A DNA stretch of 64,000 nucleotides from Tubiluchus corallicola. Its lineage: Eukaryota > Priapulida > Priapulimorpha > Priapulimorphida > Tubiluchidae. The translations under genes and the position numbers were made by a program. The stretch is taken from positions 281,921 through 345,920 of the forward strand of contig JAQGDQ010002373.1 in NCBI GenBank assembly GCA_030141605.1, given 5' to 3'. Below are positions 13,352 through 24,587 of the stretch, piece after piece. The notes under the pieces are model-generated. The model saw nothing but the letters and a program-made list of their open reading frames with translations. It was not told the origin of the DNA and did not search any database. How positions within the stretch are numbered: the stretch's first letter is position 1; each line of letters opens with the position of its first letter.

Positions 13352-13442
13352 GTAAGTGATTTTGTTGTTTGCTTTCTGCACCAAGATAATCAGGCAGCGC
13401 AAATTGGTAAGAGATTTTGTTGTTTGCTTTCTGCACTGAAAT
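13333..13442 (+). repeat. 55-bp tandem duplication spanning the exon 4 splice donor
   Basis: Two adjacent 55-base units share ATCAGGCAGCGCAAATTG followed by GTAAGTGATTTTGTTG in the first and GTAAGAGATTTTGTTG in the second, then the same TTTGCTTTCTGCAC. The duplication therefore contains the last codons of exon 4 and its donor. The first donor (GTAAGT) ends exon 4 in phase 0, compatible with exon 5. The second (GTAAGA) would add 55 bases and shift phase. The high identity suggests a fairly recent event. Confidence 0.9.
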
Positions 13443-13529
13443 AAGCGTATAAAAATATGGAAAATTGATCTAATACATGTAGATGATTACATCTTGTTGT
13501 GCATTCAAACTAATGCACTGTATTTTGGG

Positions 13530-13690
13530 GCAAGCTGCATAGCCAAGTGGTCACTTGTGAATATTTCTTGACTGTCTGGGTTCAATACTTGTGTAAGTTT
13601 TATGCATCTTATTGGTTGTGGCTGGATATACCTCATAGAAGATGTACGTCATCACTCGGATGTCCCTACTGTTGATGATGGCTTGTCTTA
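13530..13690 (+). mobile_element. tRNA-derived SINE (copy B)
   Basis: TAGCCAAGTGGTCA matches the A box consensus TRGCNNAGTGG exactly, and CTGGGTTCAATACTTG about 35 bases downstream is a degenerate B box, the spacing of a tRNA Ser/Leu-like head. The tail contains TTTTATGCATCTTATTGGTTGTGGCTG, similar to the tail of the minus-strand copy near 8.8 kb. No intact cloverleaf or anticodon arm is present, so it is not a functional tRNA gene. Confidence 0.6.
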
Positions 13691-15139
13691 GAGAGTTACC
13701 TGTGATAATGAGCTAGGTTTTCGTCCTACCACAACCATTGTTTCTTGAGTACACGTGTTGGTAAGTGAGCGCTTGCGATTATGACTTGCAGTGTGGTGAA
13801 GTGTGTAAAAAATGAAAGGATCGTATGTGGTATTGTTTACTGAACTCACAGACATAACCACATCCCACCGATGAATGAGATAACCTAGAAATAATGTTGT
13901 TGAAAAGCCAAGTGAAGTATGGCAGAATACATGGAAAATATGGGCTGTGAGGTTAGGATTGGTAACGAGGTGTGACACAGGCTACTGACAGATGATTATA
14001 TCTGAGCACTATAGAAAAGCACTGTATAAGTAAGAATGAGAATGTACATGTAGAATCAGTTAACATACTGTTGGCAATTGAAGGCCATATTCCCAGTCTA
14101 TGAAGTTTACCATAACAGGTATTTTTTGATAAATTGTGCTGAAGTCTAGGACATGCACATGCACGGATTTAGTTAGCTTTCAAGTTTTAACTTTTGTGTT
14201 TTTGATGCTTATAAAGGCAGTAAATAACTGTTCAAAAACGATAAGCTAGCCAACTGAACTTTATTTGAATGACATAACATTCAACAGTAGTTGGATGTTT
14301 TTCAAGCTGATAATGATGTGATGTGTTGTCACCTTCTCTCATCTTTAAAGATACACAAGTTATCAGTATTTAATTAAGATATAGTAGCAACTCATTATAC
14401 ATTTGTAAAACAAAGATTTTAGAACTTAGGGAAGTTATTCACCTAACTAAATTGATATGTTTATTTGCCGCACATGTAGCAGTTAATGTGATCAATTTCC
14501 ATCCACGTTGCTTTCCTAGTCGTTGTCGAGACAATGCTCAGGTAAATGAATACATGAGATCAGAGGTATGCATAAGTGATTGAGGTCAACTGTTCCAACA
14601 TTATACATGAATGTTCACCATGACCAAACATTTGTTTAATGCCTTATGTTGGTACGTTGTTAAGATGCTTGGCCATGCTGTTCATCATTTACTGTAGAAG
14701 TGTTAAGATTGCAAATTGTCATTAAGTGGCATAAAGTTGTTAACTGTAGCTGCAAGTTTGTGAGTATTTATGAAAATTGTAAAGGTCTGTACCCTAACTA
14801 ATTTCGTTTTTTCATATGCAAGTATTTGCTCATTGTATGACTCGCTGAAACTGGATAGTTAAACTGTGAATGAAAAATCAGGAACTAGTTCTACCCACTT
14901 CTCAGGAATCACCATATTCAGTGAAGGTGTCAAAAATTTGGATTTTGGAGAAGTAAAACAAGCTTATCAGAACTTAGTTGTTGCAGAACTTAGTTGTTTT
15001 GTTTCCGGGCTTTACACTACTCTATCGTTTAACAGCCCTAGATCACACCAAGTCTTGTACCCAGCAGCCGTGTAAATTACATCAGTCATCTAAAAAGAGC
15101 TTTATAATGATTTCCAAACATTTTGACTACATACTAGTG

Positions 15140-15540
15140 TTCAAGAGCGTAGCCAGGTCATAGAATTAGAAGTAGCAAGCACATAAAAAAGGCACCGTCA
15201 CATTTACCAAACATTTTTTAACGCATTAATTATACATTTTTGGTTTGTATTTAAAATCAAAACATGAGGAAAATGTAGTTCTAAAGTACATAACTATTGT
15301 GTTATATTTAAAATTAAAACACAATGAAAAGTTTTATAGTAAGCTCATAAATCTCAAAATATACTAAAATGTGTGTTATTTAATTACTTTGATTTTACAT
15401 GTAAAAAAAAAGATTCAACTTTTATCGCACAAGAGAACTAAATAGTTAAAAAATTTCAAAAGGCTCCAATTTTGAAATATGTGCTTGGGGAAGCAGTGGT
15501 TCCCCTTACTCCCCTATTAGCTATACTACTGTTAGTGTCT
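15140..15540. mobile_element. Probable degenerate MITE
   Basis: The left side has AAGAGCGTAGCCAGG and the right side reads, on the minus strand, ACAGTAGTATAGCTAATAGGGG, so the ends are related as a decayed inverted repeat (AGxxGTAGCxxxxGG). Such GCGTAGCCAGG ends are common in small non-autonomous elements. The interior is AT-rich and shows nothing coding. No target duplication was confirmed. Confidence 0.3.
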
Positions 15541-16801
15541 TATATGTCCACATGTATTTAGTTGTGCCACATACAAGGACATTGAATTTCACGTTCACCA
15601 ATTTCATCTCCCCCATTTTTGAAGGTGCATAATTTTAGTCGGAATATTTATCACGTGTTTATAATCACTATTTCACTCTTTTGTTAAAATGTGCTATATA
15701 AATTTGCTTTTGTTTAAAAAAATGCTTATGTTAACAGTGCAGTGAATGCACAGTATATTAATTTTGGTATTTAACATGGGCTGTTTCGGCCTGTTTGGTG
15801 CTCAAGGCAGAATAAACTGGTGGCCTTTGGTCACTTTGCTATCCTCAGTCTAAATGTCTTTATGAGAACTGTGCGTTTGTATGTTTTTGTGATTACCGCG
15901 AGACATACATAGTTTCGTATTGCTTTTCACATTTGTTGTGCTGCAAACATGCTGTGCTATGTTATTTTCTTACGATAATATTGTAATCAAAAATTCGCAC
16001 TTTTTTGCACCACCTGACACAACAATATTTTTTCTACTTGCAAAAATAGCAGAAATTTCATTTTTAAGAAGAATTTAAATTATTCTGATTATTTTATTCG
16101 TGAACATTACAAAATTGATAAGTATGAGACTTTTGCTCAGCTTTAGGAGAAAGTGACACAAGTTGTACACAAAGCACGTGTGCCTTTGTCAGGTAATTGG
16201 GTTTTGCCCTCGAGCTAAAATCTAGAAATATTTAACCCCGCTTAATGCAGAGGTTAAAATGTTTTGTGCTAGATTATGATATGTCAGAGTTCATTTTTTA
16301 ACATTTCCAAAACCATGTTGGATATATATTTAACTATGCCATTCTTGAGTTCATAAGCCCTGCAATGGATGTGATATATTAAAATGTGTATATGTACTAA
16401 CATATATTAGTTTTTGGTACTTTTTTAATTCAAAATTTGCTAAAGTTTTTTCATAATAAAATACCATTTTCAAACTTTGAAGCATTCGGTTGCTTGTTTA
16501 TCTTGCATGATCACAATTTTTTTAATGTCTAGTGATCTTGTATGTGAATCTTATGTTTTGTTGAACTGATGTTAGCACATTGATTGTGTATACATGTTTT
16601 TATTTACCATTTATTCGTATATGTTTAGCACAAACAATACAGTCACGTTAGTGAACTAGTGCAGAAAAGTATGCAACGTTAGCCTTATTATAACACACTC
16701 GCACAATATACAAAAAAAAAATTGAATAAATTTTTAAATGCTAATGAATTAGTAATATACTATGTCAAAATACATAAACAATGTAAATAGGTAGAGTTTC
16801 A

Positions 16802-16858
16802 CAATACTGTTTTTAACTCACAGTACTGTTTTTAACTCACAGTACTGTTTTTAACTCT
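16802..16858 (+). repeat. Three exact-length 19-bp tandem repeats
   Basis: CAATACTGTTTTTAACTCA, CAGTACTGTTTTTAACTCA and CAGTACTGTTTTTAACTCT follow one another without spacers, differing at one or two positions. A short minisatellite seed in intron 4. Confidence 0.92.
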
Positions 16859-19632
16859 GTGTGTCTCTCTATCTATCTTCATCTGCTTTCTTGCCTATGC
16901 TTTCAATGTTTTTTCATACTTTTTCTTCCTTTCTTCACATATCCACAATGCTTTACACAAGTATGTTTACTTCTCAAGTACCTCACTTACATACTTGCTT
17001 TTTAAAGCTCTGATTTAATTATACAGTATCATTGTTGTTCAAATGTATGTAATTATGTGGATCTAATAATCTTATAAATCTGTGAAAGCGAATACAGTTT
17101 TTTAAATATACAAATTTATGGTAGCCAGGAATGACAGCTGTTAGTGATTAGAATTGATTATTCACTAATTGATTAAATGAGTGCTTGATTTGTTGCATTA
17201 AATAACAATACACGTAACTTGCAAACTGTTACGAACATTCTGCCCTAACTAATGCGTTGTACTTTTTATTCATCCACGAAATTTAGCAGATTACAGTTTG
17301 CTGTGATCAGATCCTATTGATATAGGAATTGATTTTGTGAATGACAACTGCCTGCGTTTTGATTGTTCGCGGTTATCGACAAATACCCATAAAGGCGTGT
17401 TGAGTTGCATGACCCCCTTACCTAATTTCACTTTTTCTGCAAGCAGACCTGCTGCCTCTTGTCAAAATTACGTATGTAACTAAAATGTCCGACGCGTTGC
17501 GTAGTTGTGATGTTTTTTGTATGTTCAGTGTTGGTTACAATCCAAGCTGTCATTGACATTGTAAGTGAATAATTTATAAAGACGTTGTTATTGTTGTTCT
17601 TTTTTTTGAAAACTTGACATTGAATGAGTGAGCATTATCGTCGGTAGTTTAATTTTATTTTGCGAATCTTTAAGTGAAGTTGTCCAGGCTGTTGTTTTCA
17701 GTTGCTACTTTTCATACAGATATTTGGTTTCCAATATGAAGTAATCACATTTTCATTATTCAAATAAACTAAATTTGCTAATTAATTTTTAATCGGTATT
17801 TTACTTTTATGTTGTTACTCAAGGCTATTAATTAAAAATAATTGTTGTTTTATCAGACAATTGGAACTAGCAGTGAAAAAAAACTTAGTCGCAGCTCTTA
17901 CATGTTCGGGATACTGTATGCATGTAATTAATAATTTCAATTATACGAATTTGTTAAATATAATGTCATTTTAAACAATTGTTAATCATAATCGTTTGTC
18001 TAATCATAATAAGCTATAAATGTCTAATAGCTAGCCTATTAAAAAACTAAAAAATTAACAGTTGGCTCTAAGATACGATCTCTCTTAATGTCCATGCACT
18101 GGCTAATGTTTGTTGTTGTCGTTGTCTTTGTTTGCTTTCAATCACGTTTGCACTAGTCACACATAACTTTTATATTATTGGTACTAGTTTATGGTGACAA
18201 CAGTAATTATAACTTAGTAATGCATATATTTATTACGTAATATATATAGTTCAATTAATGCCACGCAGGCAAGATGTGTTAGTCAACTTATCGCGCACAG
18301 TTAATTAATTAATTAATAAATCGATTAATGTTAGCTTTAATGAAGATTGGTTACTAGTGTGAACGGTTTTTCAATTTGCAATTTGACCGTGCACGCATGC
18401 TGAGAATGATTTTCATTTACTGCGTGCTCAATGCTCACAAGCGCACAGTCCGCTGAGAGTTTTCTCACGCATATGCGTGCGTGAGTGATTGACATCTGAT
18501 CAGGCGGCCGTTCTCTGCATTAAACTGTTTACTTTGCATAAAAACGGCGCTCAAAACAAGCGAGTATTGTATGCGAAAACGCTGCTTTGTGTTATTATGA
18601 CAGTTTTTATTGTATTACAGCATATTATACAGGCAATTAAGTGCCCTGGCTGTGGTCGAGAAACACAGCTTGCCTTGTCGGCGCAGAGCGGCCTTGAGCG
18701 CATCTTACTGGCGTGGAACATCTTGATAGGAGAAAAACTTTGCTGAGTTGTTCTCAATATGTCTTTAGTGCCAGATTTACTAGATGAAGATAGACGCTGC
18801 ACAGTTTAGCACTGATTACACAAGTTCTGCTTATTATCCTTGAGGCGGGGTGGGGCAGGCTATCTCCTTGAAGCAGCCCAGTCGTTATTCTTAATAAGTA
18901 TTCGGGTGATTGGAAAATGGAAATTGTCTTTAATTTTTATTAACAGATTTCTTTCTTTTTGGTATTTGATAGACGTTAGTTTGCCTGCCGCCTTTTAGTA
19001 CAGACCTTGGACTAGCTGCTCTCTGGTCGATCCTATTGTGACTTTTCATTGGTTAGATAGATAGATTTTTTATTTTTAATATCCCTGAAGCTTGCATACT
19101 GATGTACGTTCACCTGCTCAGTTTATTCAAGAAAATTTGCTGAAGCGACTTTCAGACTTAAAGCTTCTAGCATGTTGGAACTTAGAAATGTTTCACATTA
19201 AAAGCATTCAAAGCAAGAATCCCAGTAATTAGGTGCTGCAGTTGAATAATTTCTAGCAATTGCGTGTTATTTGTATTTGTATGCCTGCACTTAGTGTATG
19301 TGAATGCTCACAGTGTCCCTACTTTGCCGTCAGGTACTAGCCCGTTGCACATGCTAGCATTATGTGGGCGTCATTACGGGCCGTGCTATTACCCTTTACA
19401 TGCAAGTGGGTGCGCTGCGCCCCTCCACCCCCCGGGCGCAATGCAAACGCCCGCAGCGGAATAACAGTCCTGTCTCAGTCACACCAGTATAAAGGCGTTT
19501 TGTCTTGCCATGAATGGCACACATTCAGACTGAAAACTAATTTCTAGCACTATAATTTCATCAAGAGCGTCAAAATTATACTGGTTTGTGAAAAGTCACG
19601 GCCAGAAGCTGTGGAGCGGTGGTCGGGAGAGA

Positions 19633-19695
19633 ATGTGGGTACTGGATGATGCTCCATCTTGCAAACCTCGTGTCACGCTGATTTTTACTCCCAAG
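19633..19695 (+). CDS. Candidate alternative first coding exon of FBXW7
   Basis: An ATG with A at -3 opens 21 codons (MWVLDDAPSCK...TLIFTPK) that end at a strong GTAAGG donor in phase 0, exactly the phase of the shared FBXW7 exon at 24588. The region 200 bases upstream (19370-19460) is GC- and CpG-rich against an AT-rich intron, as an internal promoter might be. Vertebrate FBXW7 has three alternative first exons (alpha, beta, gamma) that splice to a shared exon beginning near a KRK motif; here the shared exon also begins SKRKSERDE. The frame is also open for 33 codons upstream of the ATG, so it could be an internal exon. No transcript evidence is available. Confidence 0.38.
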
Positions 19696-21699
19696 GTAAG
19701 GTTGATTAATCACATTGCACTGTTGTTTTTGGCCTTTGATTAAGTATTGATTGGCGGCTGGTCTGATTCCGAACACACTCGGAGCAAACGACGATCTGTC
19801 TCTTTCTCTCTCTCGCGATCCTATTTCTGTGTCTTTTTCATTCTCTGGCTCTTTTCCGTTTCTCTTTCTCTTTTTCTTGGTCTGTCCTCCTCAGTTATCA
19901 AGAAAGACGGAATAGCGGTAAATCTTCCTAAATAGCGGCAAGGTTTTTTTTTACAAAAAATTGATTTATCAGTTACAAATTGCTGTGCAGTTCAATAAAG
20001 ATGTACGGGCATCATGGCATGTGTTGTTTATTTATCATTTAATGAATATTGATTTAACAGTGAAACTAATCAGTGCTTCTCCGTCCTTCGACTTGTGTAA
20101 TTATTATAAAGAGAGTAAAGATGTTCACATTTTCAAATGAAGAAGCAAGAGATATTGTTGGTAATGATCCCATGTATCTTCACTTTTGTAATATGAAATA
20201 TCTGTTTAACTTTACGGAACAACCTCTTATTAAGTAGATTTTCTTTATACATTATAAGCTAATACTCATATTCGTATGTAATGTAAATTGACATAAAGTA
20301 AACTCACTTACTTCTCTTACTTTGCTGCTTTTAAATTGTTTGTTGCTTTAAATCAGTTGTTCACAAAAGCAAATCTAACCATACTTGTACTGGGGTTGTA
20401 CATTAGTAGTTTTGTATAGTAGTGATGGTATTCAATGTATTGTATAATATCATAAAAATACAAGTTGAGGCAATGCGATGATGATGATGGTGACCATGAC
20501 GATGACGATAGCGATGATGACAATATGTTCTATCCTTCCCCCTTGTGTCCCATATTATCTTTTTTTCGCTGTTTTTCTCTGTCAGTTGTTCTTACATTAC
20601 TAGCCCATTTTTTAGCCTTTTTGGTTACTAGTCTTCTGCAACTCCTTTGTGCACTTCATGAGGAAAAACGTGTCAATTAAATAGCCAGTGATTATGACGA
20701 TTGTAATTCATAGCTCTTGTTTACTTTATGAAGTTTTTTTCGACACACATGTATTTCTATTTATACTGTGCCTTTTCTTTATTCGCTAATATTTTTTTTG
20801 GCTTCACTTTTGATCCATCTAAGGAATTGCTTCCTTTTTTTGTTTTCATCAAAATCTGCCTATGTAGGGAGTTAATAATAGAGATTCATTCATTACTGTT
20901 CAGTGTCTCTACCATTATCGACGACGACGTAATGTCTGTTAATTTTGTGTTACCCATATCCGTCTAGCGTTTGGAAAACTTCAAGTAATGTGCTGCTGTT
21001 ATATTATAGGCATGTAGGCATGCGTTGATGTAACGTGTTGACAAAATGAATACTATGTCAAAAAATTTTTGCGTCCTATTCTTACACATACTATTGAAAT
21101 TTAGACGGTTTTTAGCGTCTACTGTACTACTACAGTTTTTTTTTATAATTTACATCCATATACTACGAATGGTAAGTATCCATACGTTTAAAATATGGGA
21201 CTTGTCATCTTTAACATAAAAAACATAATGCCCATTATAGTCTCAATGACCATATATATAATTTCAGTGGTATATAGGGGAGGAACGGGGGCGAAAAGCC
21301 TCCAAAAATGGCCATTTTGCCATTTTTTTTTTGCAAAACTTATACCTCTCATTTCTAGCATTATATTATTTCAGAAGCTTTCACTCTAGCGGTATTATCA
21401 GCAGGAAATTACATAAGAAGTGTTAAAACAGTATATACCGGTGTGAAACAAGAACATTAAAAACAAAAATAGTTGCTAAGCAACAATAAGGCATTATGTT
21501 TTTTGTGTTAAACATGCGTACGTGTTCGTGCAATTTTTACTACTTTATCGCTGGCCTCTTTCATTTATTGGGCCCATTCATTTATTTACTGTGCCGGCGC
21601 TCCTGTCTTAGCATACTGATAAGCTCTTTCACTGCTCATCTCAGGTGCCTCCTTTCCTCATAGACGCGCCAGGATATTGTAATGCCAATCAGTAAGCCG

Positions 21700-21810
21700 G
21701 CTAGCCTAAAAGGGAAACTATATATAAGAACAGCCAGCAAGTGTCTCGAACTCGCGACCATTTGACTGTGCGTTGATTGTTGATATAACACCTTGAATTC
21801 AGTAGCGTGC
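21700..21810 (-). mobile_element. tRNA-like SINE head
   Basis: On the minus strand AATGGTCGCGAGTTCGAGACACTTG carries a B box (GAGTTCGAGAC), preceded by AAGGTGTTATATCAACAATC in the A-box and D-arm position. No complete cloverleaf is formed. It resembles the heads of tRNA-derived SINEs and is probably an old copy. The frames overlapping it were not called. Confidence 0.42.
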
Positions 21811-23197
21811 GCTTTGTAAGAAAATTTGGGCGAGACGCTGTTACCAAAGGTGTCATTGATGTCAAGTAGTGTAACAATTTGTAAAATTGATGACGCACGT
21901 AATTGTTTTTGCACTGTAGGTCAGGCTTTTATCGCCAGCTTTTGTCACACTGTTCTAGACTGTTTGAGTTACACCGAATTTAATTTAACCAATTGCTTCT
22001 TAAGGTGATACATTGGCATTTTGTAAAAGCTAAACCGCTTTGTTTCTAGATTTATTATTATTTGTCACAAAAAGCAATGTACATTCAATGATACGTAACA
22101 CTAATAACAAAATGGCATACCAAAATGTATAATGATGCATACAGGAATTATTATGCTTAATAAATAGCTCATTGTAAGTGGTAATAACACTCGTTAGTAG
22201 TCACAATTTTTCGAGTGAGCGCTGTGTGCAGCAATATTGTTATTAAAATTGACAAACAAACGTCCTGCAAAAACGTTTTACACATAATCGTGGAATTGTT
22301 ATCGTTTTACACATAATTAAAGTGTGTGCCAACAAGTATTGTACTCATTAACAAAGGCATGAACAAGTATATGAGTAAAGTATGTAAATTATGTAAAGTA
22401 CCTAATAAACGTCCATGCAGTACTGAACAATCAATGACGGCTCTCCGCTGTCTTTTGCTACCCCGTCTCAAATACTTCACTAAGTCTGCTATAGAAATAA
22501 TAAGTTTGCTTTAAATAATTATTATATTGGACATTAAAATATTTTTTAGTAGAATATTCAAGAGAAAAGTCAACGACAAGGAATTATACAATTGCTTAAC
22601 CCACACTGTATGATGTTTTTGAAAGAGGACATCTTGTAGCTCTGTTCCTTTCTCTTTCTAAAGCACTAGTTGTTTGTATATGATATTCAGTAAAATTTTA
22701 AGTAAATTGTGTGGGAGGTTTGTCATGCAAAAGCCATTTATAGAAGCTCAGTATCTGAAACTATTTATTTGTAAAGCATTTTTTGGAACTCTTTTTCAAA
22801 TTTCTGAAAACTTGACAAAATGTCAAATTAACAATCACCATGACTGATTTTTAACCACACGCCAATGTTTCAGTAATTTGCCTCATCAATCACAAATTAC
22901 GTTAACACAGCTTTGCTGTTTTTCTATCAATTTGATCATAGAAATAAGAAAATTTGAATGTTTTAGCAGAGCTCATGAATTTAATTAATTGCAGCATTTG
23001 CAACCAAAACTCTCAAGAACTAATGAATGTCACATTAATAACTAATTAATTAAACTATCATTAATTTTTAGCATGGATTTCTGTACGTATCTTATTTTAC
23101 TTGCACAAGATTTAACCAATTGAAATAAAAGTAAACTTGCTAATTGCCTGGTTGACTCACAATTTTTTCACACTTTTGTTGTTCAGTTAATCAACTA

Positions 23198-23248
23198 TTA
23201 TTGTTGTTGTTGTCGTCGTCGTTGTCATCATCATCATCATCATCATTA
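23198..23248 (+). repeat. Compound trinucleotide repeat
   Basis: Consecutive runs of TTG, TCG and TCA/ATC units (TTGTTGTTGTCGTCGTCG then CATCATCATCATCATCAT) form an imperfect microsatellite in intron 4. Confidence 0.9.
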
Positions 23249-23609
23249 GTATTTATTTATTCATTGGGTTATCACATTTCAATGTGTAAAAATCTATTAT
23301 TGAGTTGAGAGCCAACTAATTTGATGACATTTAAAATTTATCTATGAGTTTGGAGTTTGATTACAAACATTATGATTCTTTTTAACTCGCTAATTACTGC
23401 TTTCAGGCTGAGATTTCCCTGAAAAAGAAAAAGTTTTTTTTAATTATAATTTTTGGGGTCATCACTCATGATGCTCTACCTGCCCCTTCACTAGGATCCA
23501 CCTTCACTAGTGGTGACTCCTTAATCCAACGTGCTACTCACTCAGTAACTGGTTTTACTCCTGTCTTACAATTTTAACGCAACATTGAACTTTCTTAAAT
23601 TTAGCTTGA

Positions 23610-24077
23610 AGAAGACAAAGTGCCCTTTAAGTCTCAAAAAAAATTATTTTCCCTGGTGCATTTGTGCTTGGTAGAGATACAACAATTTAAAAAATCATAA
23701 AAATTATAGATAAAACTACATGTAAAGTGTAAGTATACAATGGCATTAAAATAAGGGATACAAAATTCATTAAGAAGCTGTATTAAAAACTAAAATAGAA
23801 AAAAAAATCATTGGGAAGCTGTATTAAAAACTTATTTAGAAAAAACATTACAATTTCTAATTAATAAAAAAAATCAAGATCAAAATGAAACTGCTGACAA
23901 ACATACCTGAAGCTACTTGTATGGCCTAGAATAGATCATGAAATAAAGCCTTCTTAATGAACTTTGTATCCTCTATTTTAATGTCATTGTATACTTACAC
24001 TTTACATGTAGTCCGTGACGGAATGAAAGCTTCTGGAAAAATAAAAGTTTTTGAGATTCAAAGGGCACTGTGACTTC
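23610..24077. mobile_element. Foldback transposon or MITE, about 470 bp
   Basis: The outer ends GAAGACAAAGTGCCCTTTAAG and (reverse complement of the right side) GAAGTCACAGTGCCCTTTGAA match, as do long inner arms at 23716-23785 and 23946-24012: ACATGTAAAGTGTAAGTATA, then CATTAAAAT and ATTCATTAAGAAG occur inverted on the right. Total arm length is over 130 bases at roughly 85-90% identity, so the transcript of this intron would fold into a long hairpin. A short internal direct repeat (GAAGCTGTATTAAAAACT, twice) lies in the loop. Confidence 0.8.
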
Positions 24078-24587
24078 TTTATGATTATTTCTTGAATTTA
24101 GTATGCTTCATGCATTTAAGAAATTCTGACATTCGTAGTGCTGTTATCTCAGACATAATGACTCTCTAGTTATTTCTTACTTTCTTTGTTTGTGTTTTTA
24201 CGATATTTGATTGATTTCTTGTAAGAATACACACTTTCCTGGAAATTTATCTTTTCTTTGTTTTCTGTGCTACATTTACAGGTTTAATTAAAAAGTAGAC
24301 AAATGAAAAATGTTGGTTTTTTTTGTTTATTTTGGTTTTATGTCATTGGATTACTTTTAAGATTATACGTATTCCATGAAAGTGATTGCTAATATTTGAC
24401 TGCATTGTCAGGACTTAGAAAAAACAGAATGACACCTGGCAAGGTAACGTTCCATTAGTCATTGCTTGAGTTTCATTTCAGGTGTTTAAAATTATACTTT
24501 GCCATTTCCGCTGCATTTTATGTACATTTGTACATAAATATTCATTTATTTTGGTTGTTTAAATTAATTTTAAATATTTTCTTTTAG

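Larger units (their letters stand above)
13352..24587 (+). other. Intron 4 of the HhH-FBXW7 gene (11.2 kb)
   Basis: The largest intron of the gene, GTAAGT to CTTTTAG, phase 0 on both sides. It contains a plus-strand SINE (13530-13690), a degenerate inverted-end element (about 15140-15540), a triplicated 19-mer (16802-16858), GC/CpG-richer patches at 18380-18480, 18640-18720 and 19370-19460 that could be an internal promoter, a candidate alternative first exon (19633-19695), a SINE-like minus-strand tRNA head near 21700-21810, a trinucleotide repeat (23198-23248) and a 470-bp foldback (23610-24077). Several short frames here (18489-18746, 20465-20680) look non-coding. Confidence 0.6.

Noticed and set aside
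13530-13600. Possible tRNA gene because of a perfect A box
   Set aside because: No acceptor stem, anticodon arm or intact B box; better explained as a SINE head.
16802-16858. Possible CRISPR-like array
   Set aside because: Repeats are contiguous without spacers, and the genome is eukaryotic.
18489-18746. 85-codon plus-strand frame in intron 4 with CPGC motif
   Set aside because: No splice context linking it to neighbours, overlapping minus-strand frame of equal length, and no recognisable domain; probably from the GC-richer patch.
20117-20236. ATG exon-like frame MFTFSNEEARDIV with GGTAATG donor
   Set aside because: The donor is weak, the phase does not match exon 24588, and the frame runs on to a stop without features.
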